Below, one piece after another: positions 54,692 through 63,333 of a stretch of DNA of 64,000 bases. The DNA is taken from positions 124,001 to 188,000 of the forward strand of contig JAFEDY010000022.1 in the NCBI GenBank assembly GCA_018241405.1, in the 5' to 3' direction. Position 1 is the stretch's first letter; each line of letters begins with the position of its first letter. The DNA comes from Pseudomonadota bacterium. Lineage in GTDB: Bacteria > Pseudomonadota > Gammaproteobacteria > Burkholderiales > Burkholderiaceae_C. A program made the position numbers and the translations under genes. The notes under the pieces are model-generated. The model saw only the letters and a list, made by a program, of their open reading frames with translations, had not been told where the DNA came from and searched no databases.

Positions 54692-55729
54692 ATGTCTTCG
54701 ACTTCTGGCTGTGCTTCGATCACGGCAGACAGGCTCACCGAACTCGCCCTTGAGTCGGCCTACTCGAGCGCGGTTTCGCCGCTGAACGGCCCCTGCTGTC
54801 TGCTCGTCGATCTGAGCGACGGCGGCGCCGAAACTTCCGGGTTGCAGCCGCGCCTACAGCAATGGCTGGCGGCGCAGGCTGGCCCAGTGATCGGCGTCGG
54901 CGGCGCGACTGTCGTCCGGCATGAACTCGGCGCAGCCTGCGATCTCGTCCTCGATGACGACAAGGGGCTGGGCACGCTGCTGGACAACATCACGCAGGCG
55001 CCCTTCACTGCAATGACGCTCGTGCAGGTTCTGCGCGTGACCGAGAAGATGCCCGCCACACAGGCACTCACTGTGGAATCGCTCGCATACTCCACATTGC
55101 AGTCGGGCGCGGATTTTCGCCGCTGGTTCGCGGCCCGTCCGTCTGAACCGCAGCGCCCTTCGACCGATGACGGCCCACCGCTCCTCATCGAACGCCGCAA
55201 CAGCGCGCTGAAAATCAGACTGAACCGTCCTTCCATCCGCAATGCAATGACCATCGAGATGCGCGACGCGCTGGTCGAAGCGCTCGAGCTTTCCGTCATC
55301 GACGACAGCATCAAACACATCGAGGTGAGCGGCCTTGGAGCCTGCTTCTGCACCGGTGGAGCGCTCGAGGAGTTCGGTAGCGCCTCCGACCCGGCCACTG
55401 CCCACGCAGTACGCAGCCTCCGCCTACCTGCGGCCACCCTGCTATGCAGCGCTGCATCTACCCGGTTTCATGTGCATGGCGCCTGTATCGGCTCGGGCAT
55501 CGAGTTTCCAGCCTTCGCCCACCATCTGAGCGCCAGCCCGGGCAGTTTCTTCCAACTCCCGGAGATCCGCTTCGGCCTCATTCCCGGCGCCGGCGGCTGC
55601 GTCAGCATCCCGCGCCGAATCGGCCGGCAGCGTACTGCGTACCTGGCACTCTCCGCTCGTCGCATCAATACAAGCACCGCACTCGAATGGGGTCTGATCG
55701 ACGAGATGACGCCGGCCGCGGCTCGTTAG
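54692..55729 (+). CDS. crotonase-family protein with degenerate N-terminal half, C-terminus short
   Basis: 345 residues. The second half (about 165-345) is a crotonase with LNRPSIRNAMTIEMRDAL, GACFCTGGALEEF, HGACIGSGIEFPAFAHH and QLPEIRFGLIPGAGGC, keeping the first catalytic Glu. The N-terminal 150 residues resemble a worn crotonase repeat (GPVIGVGGATVVRHELGAACDLV and LESAYSSAVS). It ends at GLIDEM plus seven residues, about 60 short of a normal crotonase end. Either a truncated gene or an unusual two-domain family. Follows coxG-like gene by 47 bp. Confidence 0.7.
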   Translation: MSSTSGCASITADRLTELALESAYSSAVSPLNGPCCLLVDLSDGGAETSGLQPRLQQWLAAQAGPVIGVGGATVVRHELGAACDLVLDDDKGLGTLLDNITQAPFTAMTLVQVLRVTEKMPATQALTVESLAYSTLQSGADFRRWFAARPSEPQRPSTDDGPPLLIERRNSALKIRLNRPSIRNAMTIEMRDALVEALELSVIDDSIKHIEVSGLGACFCTGGALEEFGSASDPATAHAVRSLRLPAATLLCSAASTRFHVHGACIGSGIEFPAFAHHLSASPGSFFQLPEIRFGLIPGAGGCVSIPRRIGRQRTAYLALSARRINTSTALEWGLIDEMTPAAAR

Positions 55730-55802
55730 CGCGTCTCATCAAATCATCCAAATGACTACTGCGGCAAGATGGACGGCTCTCAGGAAGCTGCAAGTTTACG
55801 CA

Positions 55803-56972
55803 TCAGTGTACTAGGGGCGCCACCCCGCTGAGGAGCAGTCGCACCAATTCGCTCTGCCGAGCGACTCCTGTCTTGTCAAAGATCGCGCGCAACTGACATC
55901 TCGCCGTATTCCGACTGATGTGAAGTTGTTCGGAGGCTTCGTCCACCGTCATTCCCTCGAGCAGCTTCAGGGCGAGTGTGGCCTCGGCAGGAGTGAGGCC
56001 ATAAAGCCGCTTCAAAACGGCCTGAGACGCTACAGACTTTTGCTCCACGTCGCGGATGATGACCACACCAGCGGGGCTCTCGGCAGACTCAGACCACGCG
56101 GTCATTGGGGCCGCCTTAACCACGATACCGAGGTTCTGACGCCCGGAAGGCCGCGTCAGGGACATCCCCGAAACAAGGTGAGGCCGCGGAGATGTCTCGC
56201 CACGGATTGCGTGCTCGATCATGGTCTGCAACTCCCTATTCTCGCTTCCCAACGCTGCATGCAGACCACCGTTGGCGATGCTGAGGCCATCGCGCTCACG
56301 CAGGATCTCGGTCGCTGCGCCATTACTACGCAGAATCTTGCCGCGCTTATCCAGGATCACGGCCCCCACGGAAAGCCGCTCGAGCGTTCCTGCATAAAAC
56401 TGGCGCTCGGACTCAGTCACATCGACCTGATTGCGCAACCGAACCGCACACCGAATGTGCGGCAAGAGAATCTGACAGATCGCGCGCTCGGCATCACCGA
56501 AATTCAGGCTACGCTCTGCACGACTTATCCGGAGTCGGCAAAAGGGCTCGCCGCCATCGCCGAGATCCACACCCAGGTAGTAGCGCACCTCAAGCAGCGA
56601 CAGGAACTCTTGGTAGATTGCGCTGCGCAGCCATTCCTCTTCGTTCACCACTTCCTCTATCGTCATCACCCGCCCCACCGGCAGATTGACGAACGGATCG
56701 ACGACGTAAAAGAAGCTGTTGTAAGTTTCCGCAATTTCGGGCTTTGCCTCACCGGCGAAAACCACCTGCCAGGAGTGTTCAGGCGAAGGCGGCCGCAGAA
56801 TCATGGTGACGTAGTTCGCGTCCAGCATGCCACGCAGGACTTCGAGGAACCCGCTCCATGGCGTCGCCTCTGCCGTCCCCTCGTAGATCATTCGCACGAG
56901 GCGGTCATAGTTGACCAGCGTCAGGCCGGATTTCAGGAACAGGTCTTCAGCGTCGATTCCGATGATGTCCAC
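55803..56972 (-). CDS. LuxR-type transcription regulator with PAS-like sensor
   Basis: 389 residues. The middle carries a PAS-like segment (AVILDKRGKILRSNGAATEI, then LRERDGLSI), and the C-terminus is a LuxR helix-turn-helix: LTPAEATLALKLLEGMTVDE, ASEQLHISRNTARCQLRAIF. No receiver domain, so it is not a response regulator of a two-component pair. Divergent from the F420 operon side and likely controls one of the two flanking operons. The region 56973-57197 upstream is noncoding and should hold its promoter. Confidence 0.85.
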   Translation of the reverse strand: MDIIGIDAEDLFLKSGLTLVNYDRLVRMIYEGTAEATPWSGFLEVLRGMLDANYVTMILRPPSPEHSWQVVFAGEAKPEIAETYNSFFYVVDPFVNLPVGRVMTIEEVVNEEEWLRSAIYQEFLSLLEVRYYLGVDLGDGGEPFCRLRISRAERSLNFGDAERAICQILLPHIRCAVRLRNQVDVTESERQFYAGTLERLSVGAVILDKRGKILRSNGAATEILRERDGLSIANGGLHAALGSENRELQTMIEHAIRGETSPRPHLVSGMSLTRPSGRQNLGIVVKAAPMTAWSESAESPAGVVIIRDVEQKSVASQAVLKRLYGLTPAEATLALKLLEGMTVDEASEQLHISRNTARCQLRAIFDKTGVARQSELVRLLLSGVAPLVH

Positions 56973-57197
56973 GCTTCAAGGTCTCCTCTCGATCAGCATC
57001 CTCGCCACATGCAACGAGAAGAAACATGTCGTAGCCGAGCCAAAGTTGATCAACCGCAAGGTGCCAAGGTTCCACTCTACCCATCGACCCTGGTGACCAT
57101 CTTTGATCTAGCGCAACGACGAGCCTTTAACACGATCGGATGACCGTGGTGGCCGATCGCGAAAGCGACATCTACAGATATGAAACCCGCTGAAGGG

Positions 57198-57464
57198 CTT
57201 ACTCAGCGGTCAGTAATTTAGGCGATAGATATTGAACTTCTACTCCTGTTGTGAACCATGCCATACATGAAGCGAGACGGACGCGCCCTGGCACACAACA
57301 TCCTGGAAGAAATGCGCATGCTGGCCGTTCAGCGCATGCGTGAAGGCGAGCGCCCAGAAGCCGTGGCCCAGTCGTTTGGAATGCACAGAAGTTGGGCTTC
57401 CTGCGTTGGTTCGGTCATTCTTTCAACACTCTTCTGTCGCCTATATTACTGACTGCTGAGTAAG
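57198..57464. mobile_element. 267-bp IS630-derived miniature element with terminal inverted repeats
   Basis: The two ends are inverted repeats of 30 bases with 27 matches (left begins CTTACTCAGCGGTCAG, right end reversed begins CTTACTCAGCAGTCAG). Both carry TA two bases inside the ends, as expected for the TA target of IS630-type elements. The interior codes for the N-terminal part (LEEMRMLAVQRMREGERPEA) of an IS630 transposase, joined directly to the right end. A nonautonomous deletion derivative. Confidence 0.8.
57258..57452 (+). pseudogene. IS630-family transposase N-terminal fragment
   Basis: 64 codons: the first 46 (MPYMKRDGRALAHNILEEMR, then LAVQRMREGERPEAVAQSFG, MHRSW) match the N-terminal helix-turn-helix of IS630 transposases. 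The rest (ASCVGSVILSTLFCRLYY) is read-through of the element end. No catalytic domain, so it cannot move DNA itself. Confidence 0.75.
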
Positions 57465-57671
57465 TTCTGGGGATTGGGGCAGCCCCTGGTAGGCCTGCGT
57501 TCAATGGCCGCGACTGTCCACATTTGAACTCGCCACCCTAATCCAATCGGTCGATGCAGCACCTGCACGCCCTAACTAAAGTGCCTCCACAGCACGGGGT
57601 GAATGCCGATACCTGAAGTCAGATTCGCGCCTTTTCCCTGGCCACATTGAAAACCACGAGGGGAGCAGGAC
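57465..57671. promoter_or_regulatory. leader region of the F420 operon
   Basis: About 205 bp between the miniature element and fno, with no coding signal on either strand. The ribosome-binding site GAGGGGAGCAGG precedes the fno start. The promoter should lie here or in the end of the IS630-derived element; no match to a known operator was recognised. Confidence 0.4.
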
Positions 57672-58343
57672 ATGGAACAGACAATCGCAGTCGTCGGCGG
57701 AACGGGAAACCTCGGCGCAGCACTTGCACGACGCTGGGCGAAGGCGGGCAGACAGGTGATCATCGGTTCCCGCACCGCTGCTAAGGCTCAGGAAGCCGCC
57801 GAGCATCTGAGCGCCGGGCTGGATACCGTGATCCGGTACGCCTCCAATCTGGAGGCCGCGCGCGCGGCAGACGTCATCGTCGCGACCGTGCCCTTCTCCT
57901 CCCAGTCGGCCGTGCTTGAAGAAATCCGCCCCGCCCTAGCCGGCAAGATCCTAATCGACACCACCGTTCCTCTCGTTCCACCCAAGGTCGCGCGCGTACA
58001 GTTGCCCGCTGAGGGCAGCGCCGCCCAGCGTGCGCAGCGGCAGCTCGGCGAGGGTGTGCGGCTAGTTTCCGCGTTCCACAACGTTGCCGCCCACAAGCTC
58101 GCCACCGACCAGGTCGTGGAATGCGACGTGCTTGTCTTCGGCGATGACAAGGCGGCACGGGCGGTCGCCGTGGACCTCGCCGACTGCGCAGGGCTGCGCG
58201 GACTGCATGCGGGCGGGCTGGCCAACTCCGCCGCGGCAGAGGCACTGACCTCAATCCTCATCTTTCTCAACAAGACCTACAAGGTGGATGGCGCGGGCAT
58301 CCGTATCACCGGTCAGCTTGATCGTTCGGCAGCTGCGGATTGA
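57672..58343 (+). CDS. fno: NADPH:F420 oxidoreductase
   Basis: 223 residues. N-terminal Rossmann GGTGNLGAALARRWAKAG (GxGxxG variant) and the family segments GSRTAAKAQEAAEH, TVPFSSQSAVLEEIRPALAG, LIDTTVPLVPPKV and SAFHNVAAHKLATDQ. It passes hydride between NADPH and F420, here presumably to give F420H2 for the LLM and DDN enzymes. First gene of the operon; 9 bp before cofE. Alternative names in the literature are npdG and fno. Confidence 0.9.
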   Translation: MEQTIAVVGGTGNLGAALARRWAKAGRQVIIGSRTAAKAQEAAEHLSAGLDTVIRYASNLEAARAADVIVATVPFSSQSAVLEEIRPALAGKILIDTTVPLVPPKVARVQLPAEGSAAQRAQRQLGEGVRLVSAFHNVAAHKLATDQVVECDVLVFGDDKAARAVAVDLADCAGLRGLHAGGLANSAAAEALTSILIFLNKTYKVDGAGIRITGQLDRSAAAD

Positions 58344-58352
58344 GGCCTAACG

Positions 58353-59129
58353 ATGGCATCGTCTGTCCGCTTTGCTGCGCTTCAGGGTCTCCCCGAGATC
58401 GTCCCGGGTGACGATCTCGCGGCGCTGATCGTCGCGGCTGCCGAGCGCGACGCGATCCCGATCACCGATGACACAACGCTGGTCATCGCCCAGAAGGTCG
58501 TCTCGAAGGCCGAGGGGCGCTTCGTCCGTATCTCCGAAGTGTCCCCCTCACCGCGTGCGCAGTCGCTCGCCGCGGCGACAGGCAAGGACGCGCGGTTGGT
58601 CGAGTTGATCCTCTCCGAATCCGACGCGGTATTGCGCGCCGTCCCGGGCGTGCTGGTCGTGCGCCACCGGCTCGGCCACGTCATGGCCAATGCCGGCATC
58701 GACCGCTCCAACGTCCCCGGCACTGCCTCGGACGAGACGGTGCTGCTGCTGCCACGCGACCCCAACCACAGCGCGCAGGTGCTGCGCGCCTCGATCGCCG
58801 CACGCTGCGGTGCCAAGCCGGGCGTGCTCATAAGCGACAGCTTCGGCCGTCCATGGCGCAACGGCGTGGTGAATGTTGCACTCGGTACAGCAGGCATCCC
58901 CAGCTTGGTTGACCGTCGCGGTGAGACCGACCGGATGGGGCGACGCCTGGAGGTTACTCAGATTGCGTTTGCCGACGCCATCTGCGCCGCAGCGGCTCTG
59001 GTCATGGGCGAGGGCGCGGAAGGTACCCCGGTCGTCGTGATCGATGGCCTTGCAGGCCGCTACCCCAATGCACCAGAGCGCGACTGCCGCGCCCTCATTC
59101 GGCCACTCGAAGAGGATCTTTTCCAATGA
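58353..59129 (+). CDS. cofE: coenzyme F420:L-glutamate ligase (F420-0 gamma-glutamyl ligase)
   Basis: 258 residues. GTP-dependent addition of glutamates to F420-0. Landmarks: DTTLVIAQKVVSKAEGR, LVVRHRLGHVMANAGIDRSN, SDSFGRPWRNGVVNVALG, and RMGRRLEVTQIAFADAICAA. The single-domain length shows there is no FbiB-type C-terminal FMN reductase domain, which matters for the kind of F420 made. The stop overlaps the cofD start (ATGA). Confidence 0.93.
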   Translation: MASSVRFAALQGLPEIVPGDDLAALIVAAAERDAIPITDDTTLVIAQKVVSKAEGRFVRISEVSPSPRAQSLAAATGKDARLVELILSESDAVLRAVPGVLVVRHRLGHVMANAGIDRSNVPGTASDETVLLLPRDPNHSAQVLRASIAARCGAKPGVLISDSFGRPWRNGVVNVALGTAGIPSLVDRRGETDRMGRRLEVTQIAFADAICAAAALVMGEGAEGTPVVVIDGLAGRYPNAPERDCRALIRPLEEDLFQ

Positions 59130-60100
59130 CTTCCATCGGCCAAGCCCATGTGGTAGCGCTTTCGGGCGGAGTGGGCGGTGCCAAGCTCGCCTACGGCCTG
59201 CTGCAGGCCCTCCCGGCCGATAGCCTGAGCATCTGTCTCAATACCGGGGATGATTTCGAACACCTCGGCCTGCATATCTCACCCGACATCGACACTGCGC
59301 TTTACACACTCGCCGATCTCGCCAACCCGCAAACTGGTTGGGGCAGGCGTGATGAAACGTGGACCTTCATGCAGGCGCTAGACCGGCTCGGCGGCGAGAC
59401 CTGGTTCCAACTCGGTGACGGCGATCTGGCGACCCATGTGGAGCGCACATGCAGGCTTGCCCGCGGAGAACTCCTGAGCGGCATCGTGAGCGATTTCGCA
59501 CGGCGTCTGGGCATTCGCGCACGCTTGGTGCCGATGAGCGATTCGCAGGTACGCACCCGCGCCATCACCGATGAAGGGGAGTTCGATTTCCAGGACTACT
59601 TCGTCCGCCTGCAGTGCCGTCCGCGCATCCAAGCGATCCGCTACATGCACGCCGATGCGGCGCGTCCAGCGCCAGCGATCGAGTCGGTACTGCGCGATCC
59701 AGGCCTGGAGGCGATCGTGATCTGCCCCTCCAATCCCTACTTGAGCATCGATCCGATTCTCGCCGTGCCCGGCATGCGATCCGCCATCCGGGCAGCCGGC
59801 GTACCGGTCGTCGCGGTGTCGCCGATCATTGCTGGCGAGGCGGTGAAAGGGCCTACCGCGAAGATCATGCGGGAACTGGGCCGGCCGGCGAGTGCCAATG
59901 AAATCGCCCACCACTATGCCGGGCTGATCGACGGCTTCGTGCTCGACAGCCGCGACCGCGGCCTTGCCGACACGATCGGCTGCTCCGTCCACATTGCCGA
60001 CACATTGATGCGCACTACGGACGACCGCATACGCCTGGCCGGCGAAACCCTCCGCTTCGCCCGCACCCTCGCTGCCACGCCAGGGGGGAGGAGACAATGA
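59126..60100 (+). CDS. cofD: 2-phospho-L-lactate (or equivalent) transferase
   Basis: 324 residues. Joins the activated three-carbon phosphoacid to the deazaflavin FO. LSGGVGGAKLAYGLLQALPA at the N-terminus, VNTGDDFEHLGLHISPDIDT-type (here CLNTGDDFEHLGLHISPDID), SPIIAGEAVKGPTAKIMREL and a C-terminal YAGLIDGFVLDS. All standard for CofD/FbiA. Overlaps cofC by ATGA. Confidence 0.94.
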   Translation: MTSIGQAHVVALSGGVGGAKLAYGLLQALPADSLSICLNTGDDFEHLGLHISPDIDTALYTLADLANPQTGWGRRDETWTFMQALDRLGGETWFQLGDGDLATHVERTCRLARGELLSGIVSDFARRLGIRARLVPMSDSQVRTRAITDEGEFDFQDYFVRLQCRPRIQAIRYMHADAARPAPAIESVLRDPGLEAIVICPSNPYLSIDPILAVPGMRSAIRAAGVPVVAVSPIIAGEAVKGPTAKIMRELGRPASANEIAHHYAGLIDGFVLDSRDRGLADTIGCSVHIADTLMRTTDDRIRLAGETLRFARTLAATPGGRRQ

Positions 60101-60771
60101 ACTGCTGGGCACTTTTGGCACTCAAGCCTCCGCACCTGGGCAAGAGCCGGCTGGGCGGCACACTGTCGCGCCGACAGCGCGAACACTTGGTCATCACCAT
60201 GTTCGAACATGTGCTGGAGACGCTCAACGCCGCACTCGAGATAGACCGGGTCGCGGTGATCACGCCAAATCCTGAAATACTGCCGCAGGGAGTGCTGGCG
60301 CTCGAGGACCGCGGAGCCGGGCTCAACCAGGCCCTCGACGACGGCCGAGATGCGCTGCTGGCCTTCGGCGCGACCGAGTTGCTCGTGCTCCATGCCGACC
60401 TGCCCTGGCTCAAACCGGCCGAAGTCGACGGGTTCGTGCGCCTTGGCCGCGGCACAGGGCTGGCGTTGGCGCCGGATCATCACGGTTCGGGCACCAATGC
60501 GGTGTTCCTGACTCAGCCCGACCGTTTCGATTTCCACTTCGGTAACTCCAGTTTCAGGCAGCACCTCATGGAGGCGCGAAGCCGCGGGTTCGAACCGATC
60601 ATCAACGCCCCACATGGCTTCGCCGTCGACATCGATGAACCCGCAGACCTTCAGCACTACCTCGACACCCGAAGCGGCCTTCTTGAGCCGTTCCTCTCAT
60701 CCTGGAGTACGACGCGATGGACAGCACGCCCGAAACACTTCTCGCCCTTGCACGCGGCGGAACACGGCTGA
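60097..60771 (+). CDS. cofC: 2-phospho-L-lactate guanylyltransferase-type protein
   Basis: 224 residues. Activates 2-phospholactate, phosphoenolpyruvate or 3-phosphoglycerate, depending on the host, with GTP. LKPPHLGKSRLGGTLSRRQR at the start, LVLHADLPWLKPAEVDGF and HHGSGTNAVFL in the middle are typical. The last 18 codons overlap fbiC by 55 bp in another frame. Which phosphoacid it uses cannot be told from sequence. Confidence 0.9.
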   Translation: MNCWALLALKPPHLGKSRLGGTLSRRQREHLVITMFEHVLETLNAALEIDRVAVITPNPEILPQGVLALEDRGAGLNQALDDGRDALLAFGATELLVLHADLPWLKPAEVDGFVRLGRGTGLALAPDHHGSGTNAVFLTQPDRFDFHFGNSSFRQHLMEARSRGFEPIINAPHGFAVDIDEPADLQHYLDTRSGLLEPFLSSWSTTRWTARPKHFSPLHAAEHG

Positions 60772-63116
60772 GCGACGAACAGCTCCGCACACTCGCGGCG
60801 CATACCGCCCCGCAAGCACTGTTCGATTGTGCGCGCGCCCTCACCGTGGCGGGTCACGGGCGACTGGTGGGGCATTCCCGAAAGGTATTCATTCCGGTCA
60901 CGCGTCTGTGCCGTAACGTCTGTGGCTACTGCACATTCGCGGCATCACCCAAAGCCGTCCCAGCCCCGTTCCTAAGCCCCGAGGAAGTGCTCGAAATCGC
61001 TCGCGCTGGCGCCGCCGCCGGTTGCCGGGAGGCCTTGTTCACCCTCGGCGAGAAACCTGAGCTGCGCTACGGTGCCGCACGTGAAGCCCTAGAGGCGCAG
61101 GGCTATGCCAGCACCGTAGCGTATGTAGCCGCCCTCGCGGAGCGCGTTTTCCGCGAAACGGGATTGCTGCCGCACATCAATGCCGGCAACCTTGACGCCG
61201 CCGAGTTCAGCCTGCTGCGCCCCCACGCCGTGTCGATGGGCATCATGCTCGAGACCACCGCCGAGCGTCTCGGCATGCGCGGCCAGCCTCACTGGAACTG
61301 CCCGGACAAGCGGCCCGAGGCGCGTCTTGCCACGCTCGATGCCGCTGGCGAGGCCGGGGTGGCAATGACAAGTGGCCTGCTCATCGGCATCGGTGAGACA
61401 CCCTCGGAGCGTGTTGATGCCCTGCTCGCTCTACGCGCCACCCATGAACGCCACGGCCACATCCAGGAAGTCATCGTGCAGAACTTCCGCGCAAAGGCGC
61501 GCACGCGGATGGCCGCAGCCCCTGAACCGACCGTGGCGGAGCACGCGTGGACGATCGCCATGGCGCGCATTGTGTTCGGCCCGTCCATGTCGATCCAGGC
61601 CCCACCGAATCTGCGCACCGGTGAACTGCCCGCCCTGATAGGGGCCGGCGTGAATGACTGGGGCGGCATTTCCCCGGTCACGATCGATCACGTGAACCCG
61701 GAGGCGGCCTGGCCCGAGCTCGAGCGCCTCGACGCCGAGACCCGGCGCTGTGATCGCCTGCTCGTCGAACGTCTGGCGCTGACCCCTGCGTTCGCAAACC
61801 AGGCTGCCCGATGGACCGCAGGCGACGTATTACGGGCCGTGCTGCGCAGCACGGATGCGAACGGCTGGGTGCGCGAGGACGACTGGCTCGCGGGCGCGGC
61901 AATGTCCCCAACGGCATCGATCCGCGGCCTTGCCGGCAGCGCCTCACAGGCACAGCCAAGCGCCGAGGTCGCCGCCATCCTGAACCGTGCACGCGACGGC
62001 CAAACGCTTGACGAGGGCAGCATCGCACGCCTATTCCTTGCTCGCGACAACGATTTCGCCGCCATCGTGCACGCGGCCGACACGATGCGCTCCGCACTCG
62101 TCGGCGACGCCGTGACCTATGTGCGCAACTGCAACATCAATTACACAAACATCTGCAAGCATCGGTGTGGATTCTGCGCGTTCGCCAAAAGCCGCTCCGC
62201 AAGCTCCCTGCGCGGCCCCGCCTACAGGCTCGACGCGGATTCGGTGGTCGAGCGCGCACAAGAGGCCTGGGCGCGTGGCGCACGCGAGGTGTGCATGCAG
62301 GGCGGGATCCACCCGCACTACGACGGCAACACATATCTCGAGCTCACACATGCGGTGAAGTCCGCACTCCCGGGGATGCATATTCATGCCTTCTCCCCGC
62401 TCGAGATCTTGCACGGCGCACGCTCCCTGCACCTGTCGGTGGACGCCTATCTTGGCAGGCTGCGCGAAGCTGGTCTCGGCTCCCTACCCGGCACGGCTGC
62501 CGAAATCCTTGACGACGAGGTGCGTGCACTCATCTGTGTGGACAAGCTCGACACTGCCGAGTGGCTTGACGTGATGCGCGTCGCTCATCACAGCGGTATA
62601 CGTACGACCGCGACGATCATGTTCGGGCATGTGGACACGCCAGTGCACTGGGCGCGCCACCTGTTGCACCTTCGTGCGCTCCAGGCCGAGACCGGCGGCT
62701 TCACCGAGTTCGTTCCGCTGCCCTTCGTGCACATGGAGTCGCCACTCTGGCACAAGGGCCACGCGCGTTCGGGTCCCAGCCTGCGCGAGGCGGTTCTGAT
62801 GCATGCGGTACCGCGCCTGGTGTTCGGTACGCTGCTGCCCAATATCCAGACCTCCTGGGTGAAGATGGGGCGCGAAGGCGCCGCCCTGTGCCTGCGCGCG
62901 GGCGCCAACGACCTCGGCGGTACCCTGATGTACGAGTCGATCACCCGTGCCGCAGGCGGGGCAAATGGCCAGTTGATGAACGATGACGACTTGCGTTCCA
63001 TCGCCACCGCGGCGGGCCGCCCCCTACGGCGACGCACGACCATCTATCGGTTCGCCGATGACGAAGCGGCCGTTGGATCGACGAATCGTGCCGCCGACGT
63101 CGCTACCGCCATCTGA
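60717..63116 (+). CDS. fbiC: FO synthase, fused CofG-CofH radical SAM protein
   Basis: 799 residues. Two radical-SAM halves: the CofG part has CRNVCGYC (Cys65, 69, 72) and the CofH part has CKHRCGFC (Cys480, 484, 487), both CX3CX2C. Together they make the deazaflavin FO from tyrosine and 5-amino-6-ribitylaminouracil. Fusion as in actinobacteria and some proteobacteria; archaea use separate genes. Start ATG at 60717, preceded by CTGGAG and lying inside the cofC end. Completes the F420 pathway in this operon. Confidence 0.95.
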   Translation: MDSTPETLLALARGGTRLSDEQLRTLAAHTAPQALFDCARALTVAGHGRLVGHSRKVFIPVTRLCRNVCGYCTFAASPKAVPAPFLSPEEVLEIARAGAAAGCREALFTLGEKPELRYGAAREALEAQGYASTVAYVAALAERVFRETGLLPHINAGNLDAAEFSLLRPHAVSMGIMLETTAERLGMRGQPHWNCPDKRPEARLATLDAAGEAGVAMTSGLLIGIGETPSERVDALLALRATHERHGHIQEVIVQNFRAKARTRMAAAPEPTVAEHAWTIAMARIVFGPSMSIQAPPNLRTGELPALIGAGVNDWGGISPVTIDHVNPEAAWPELERLDAETRRCDRLLVERLALTPAFANQAARWTAGDVLRAVLRSTDANGWVREDDWLAGAAMSPTASIRGLAGSASQAQPSAEVAAILNRARDGQTLDEGSIARLFLARDNDFAAIVHAADTMRSALVGDAVTYVRNCNINYTNICKHRCGFCAFAKSRSASSLRGPAYRLDADSVVERAQEAWARGAREVCMQGGIHPHYDGNTYLELTHAVKSALPGMHIHAFSPLEILHGARSLHLSVDAYLGRLREAGLGSLPGTAAEILDDEVRALICVDKLDTAEWLDVMRVAHHSGIRTTATIMFGHVDTPVHWARHLLHLRALQAETGGFTEFVPLPFVHMESPLWHKGHARSGPSLREAVLMHAVPRLVFGTLLPNIQTSWVKMGREGAALCLRAGANDLGGTLMYESITRAAGGANGQLMNDDDLRSIATAAGRPLRRRTTIYRFADDEAAVGSTNRAADVATAI

Positions 63117-63333
63117 CTGCCCGAGTTCCCAGTGCAAGCAACCACACCAACGCCGAACCATCTGCGCGAGGTAGTCGATTGCCAATGAGACTGCACGACC
63201 CACACCCCGGGTCCCAAGTACATCCGCTTGATTGCGACGTGCGCGCATGCCGAAGGCAATGCAGTGAACTGGCACACGACCATTGCGCTGTGAGTACAGC
63301 GCGCAGACCAATATCCGACCTGGAGCATCATCG
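63117..63333. other. spacer between fbiC and the MFS gene
   Basis: About 215 bp. No convincing coding sequence, hairpin or operator was seen. Confidence 0.3.
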
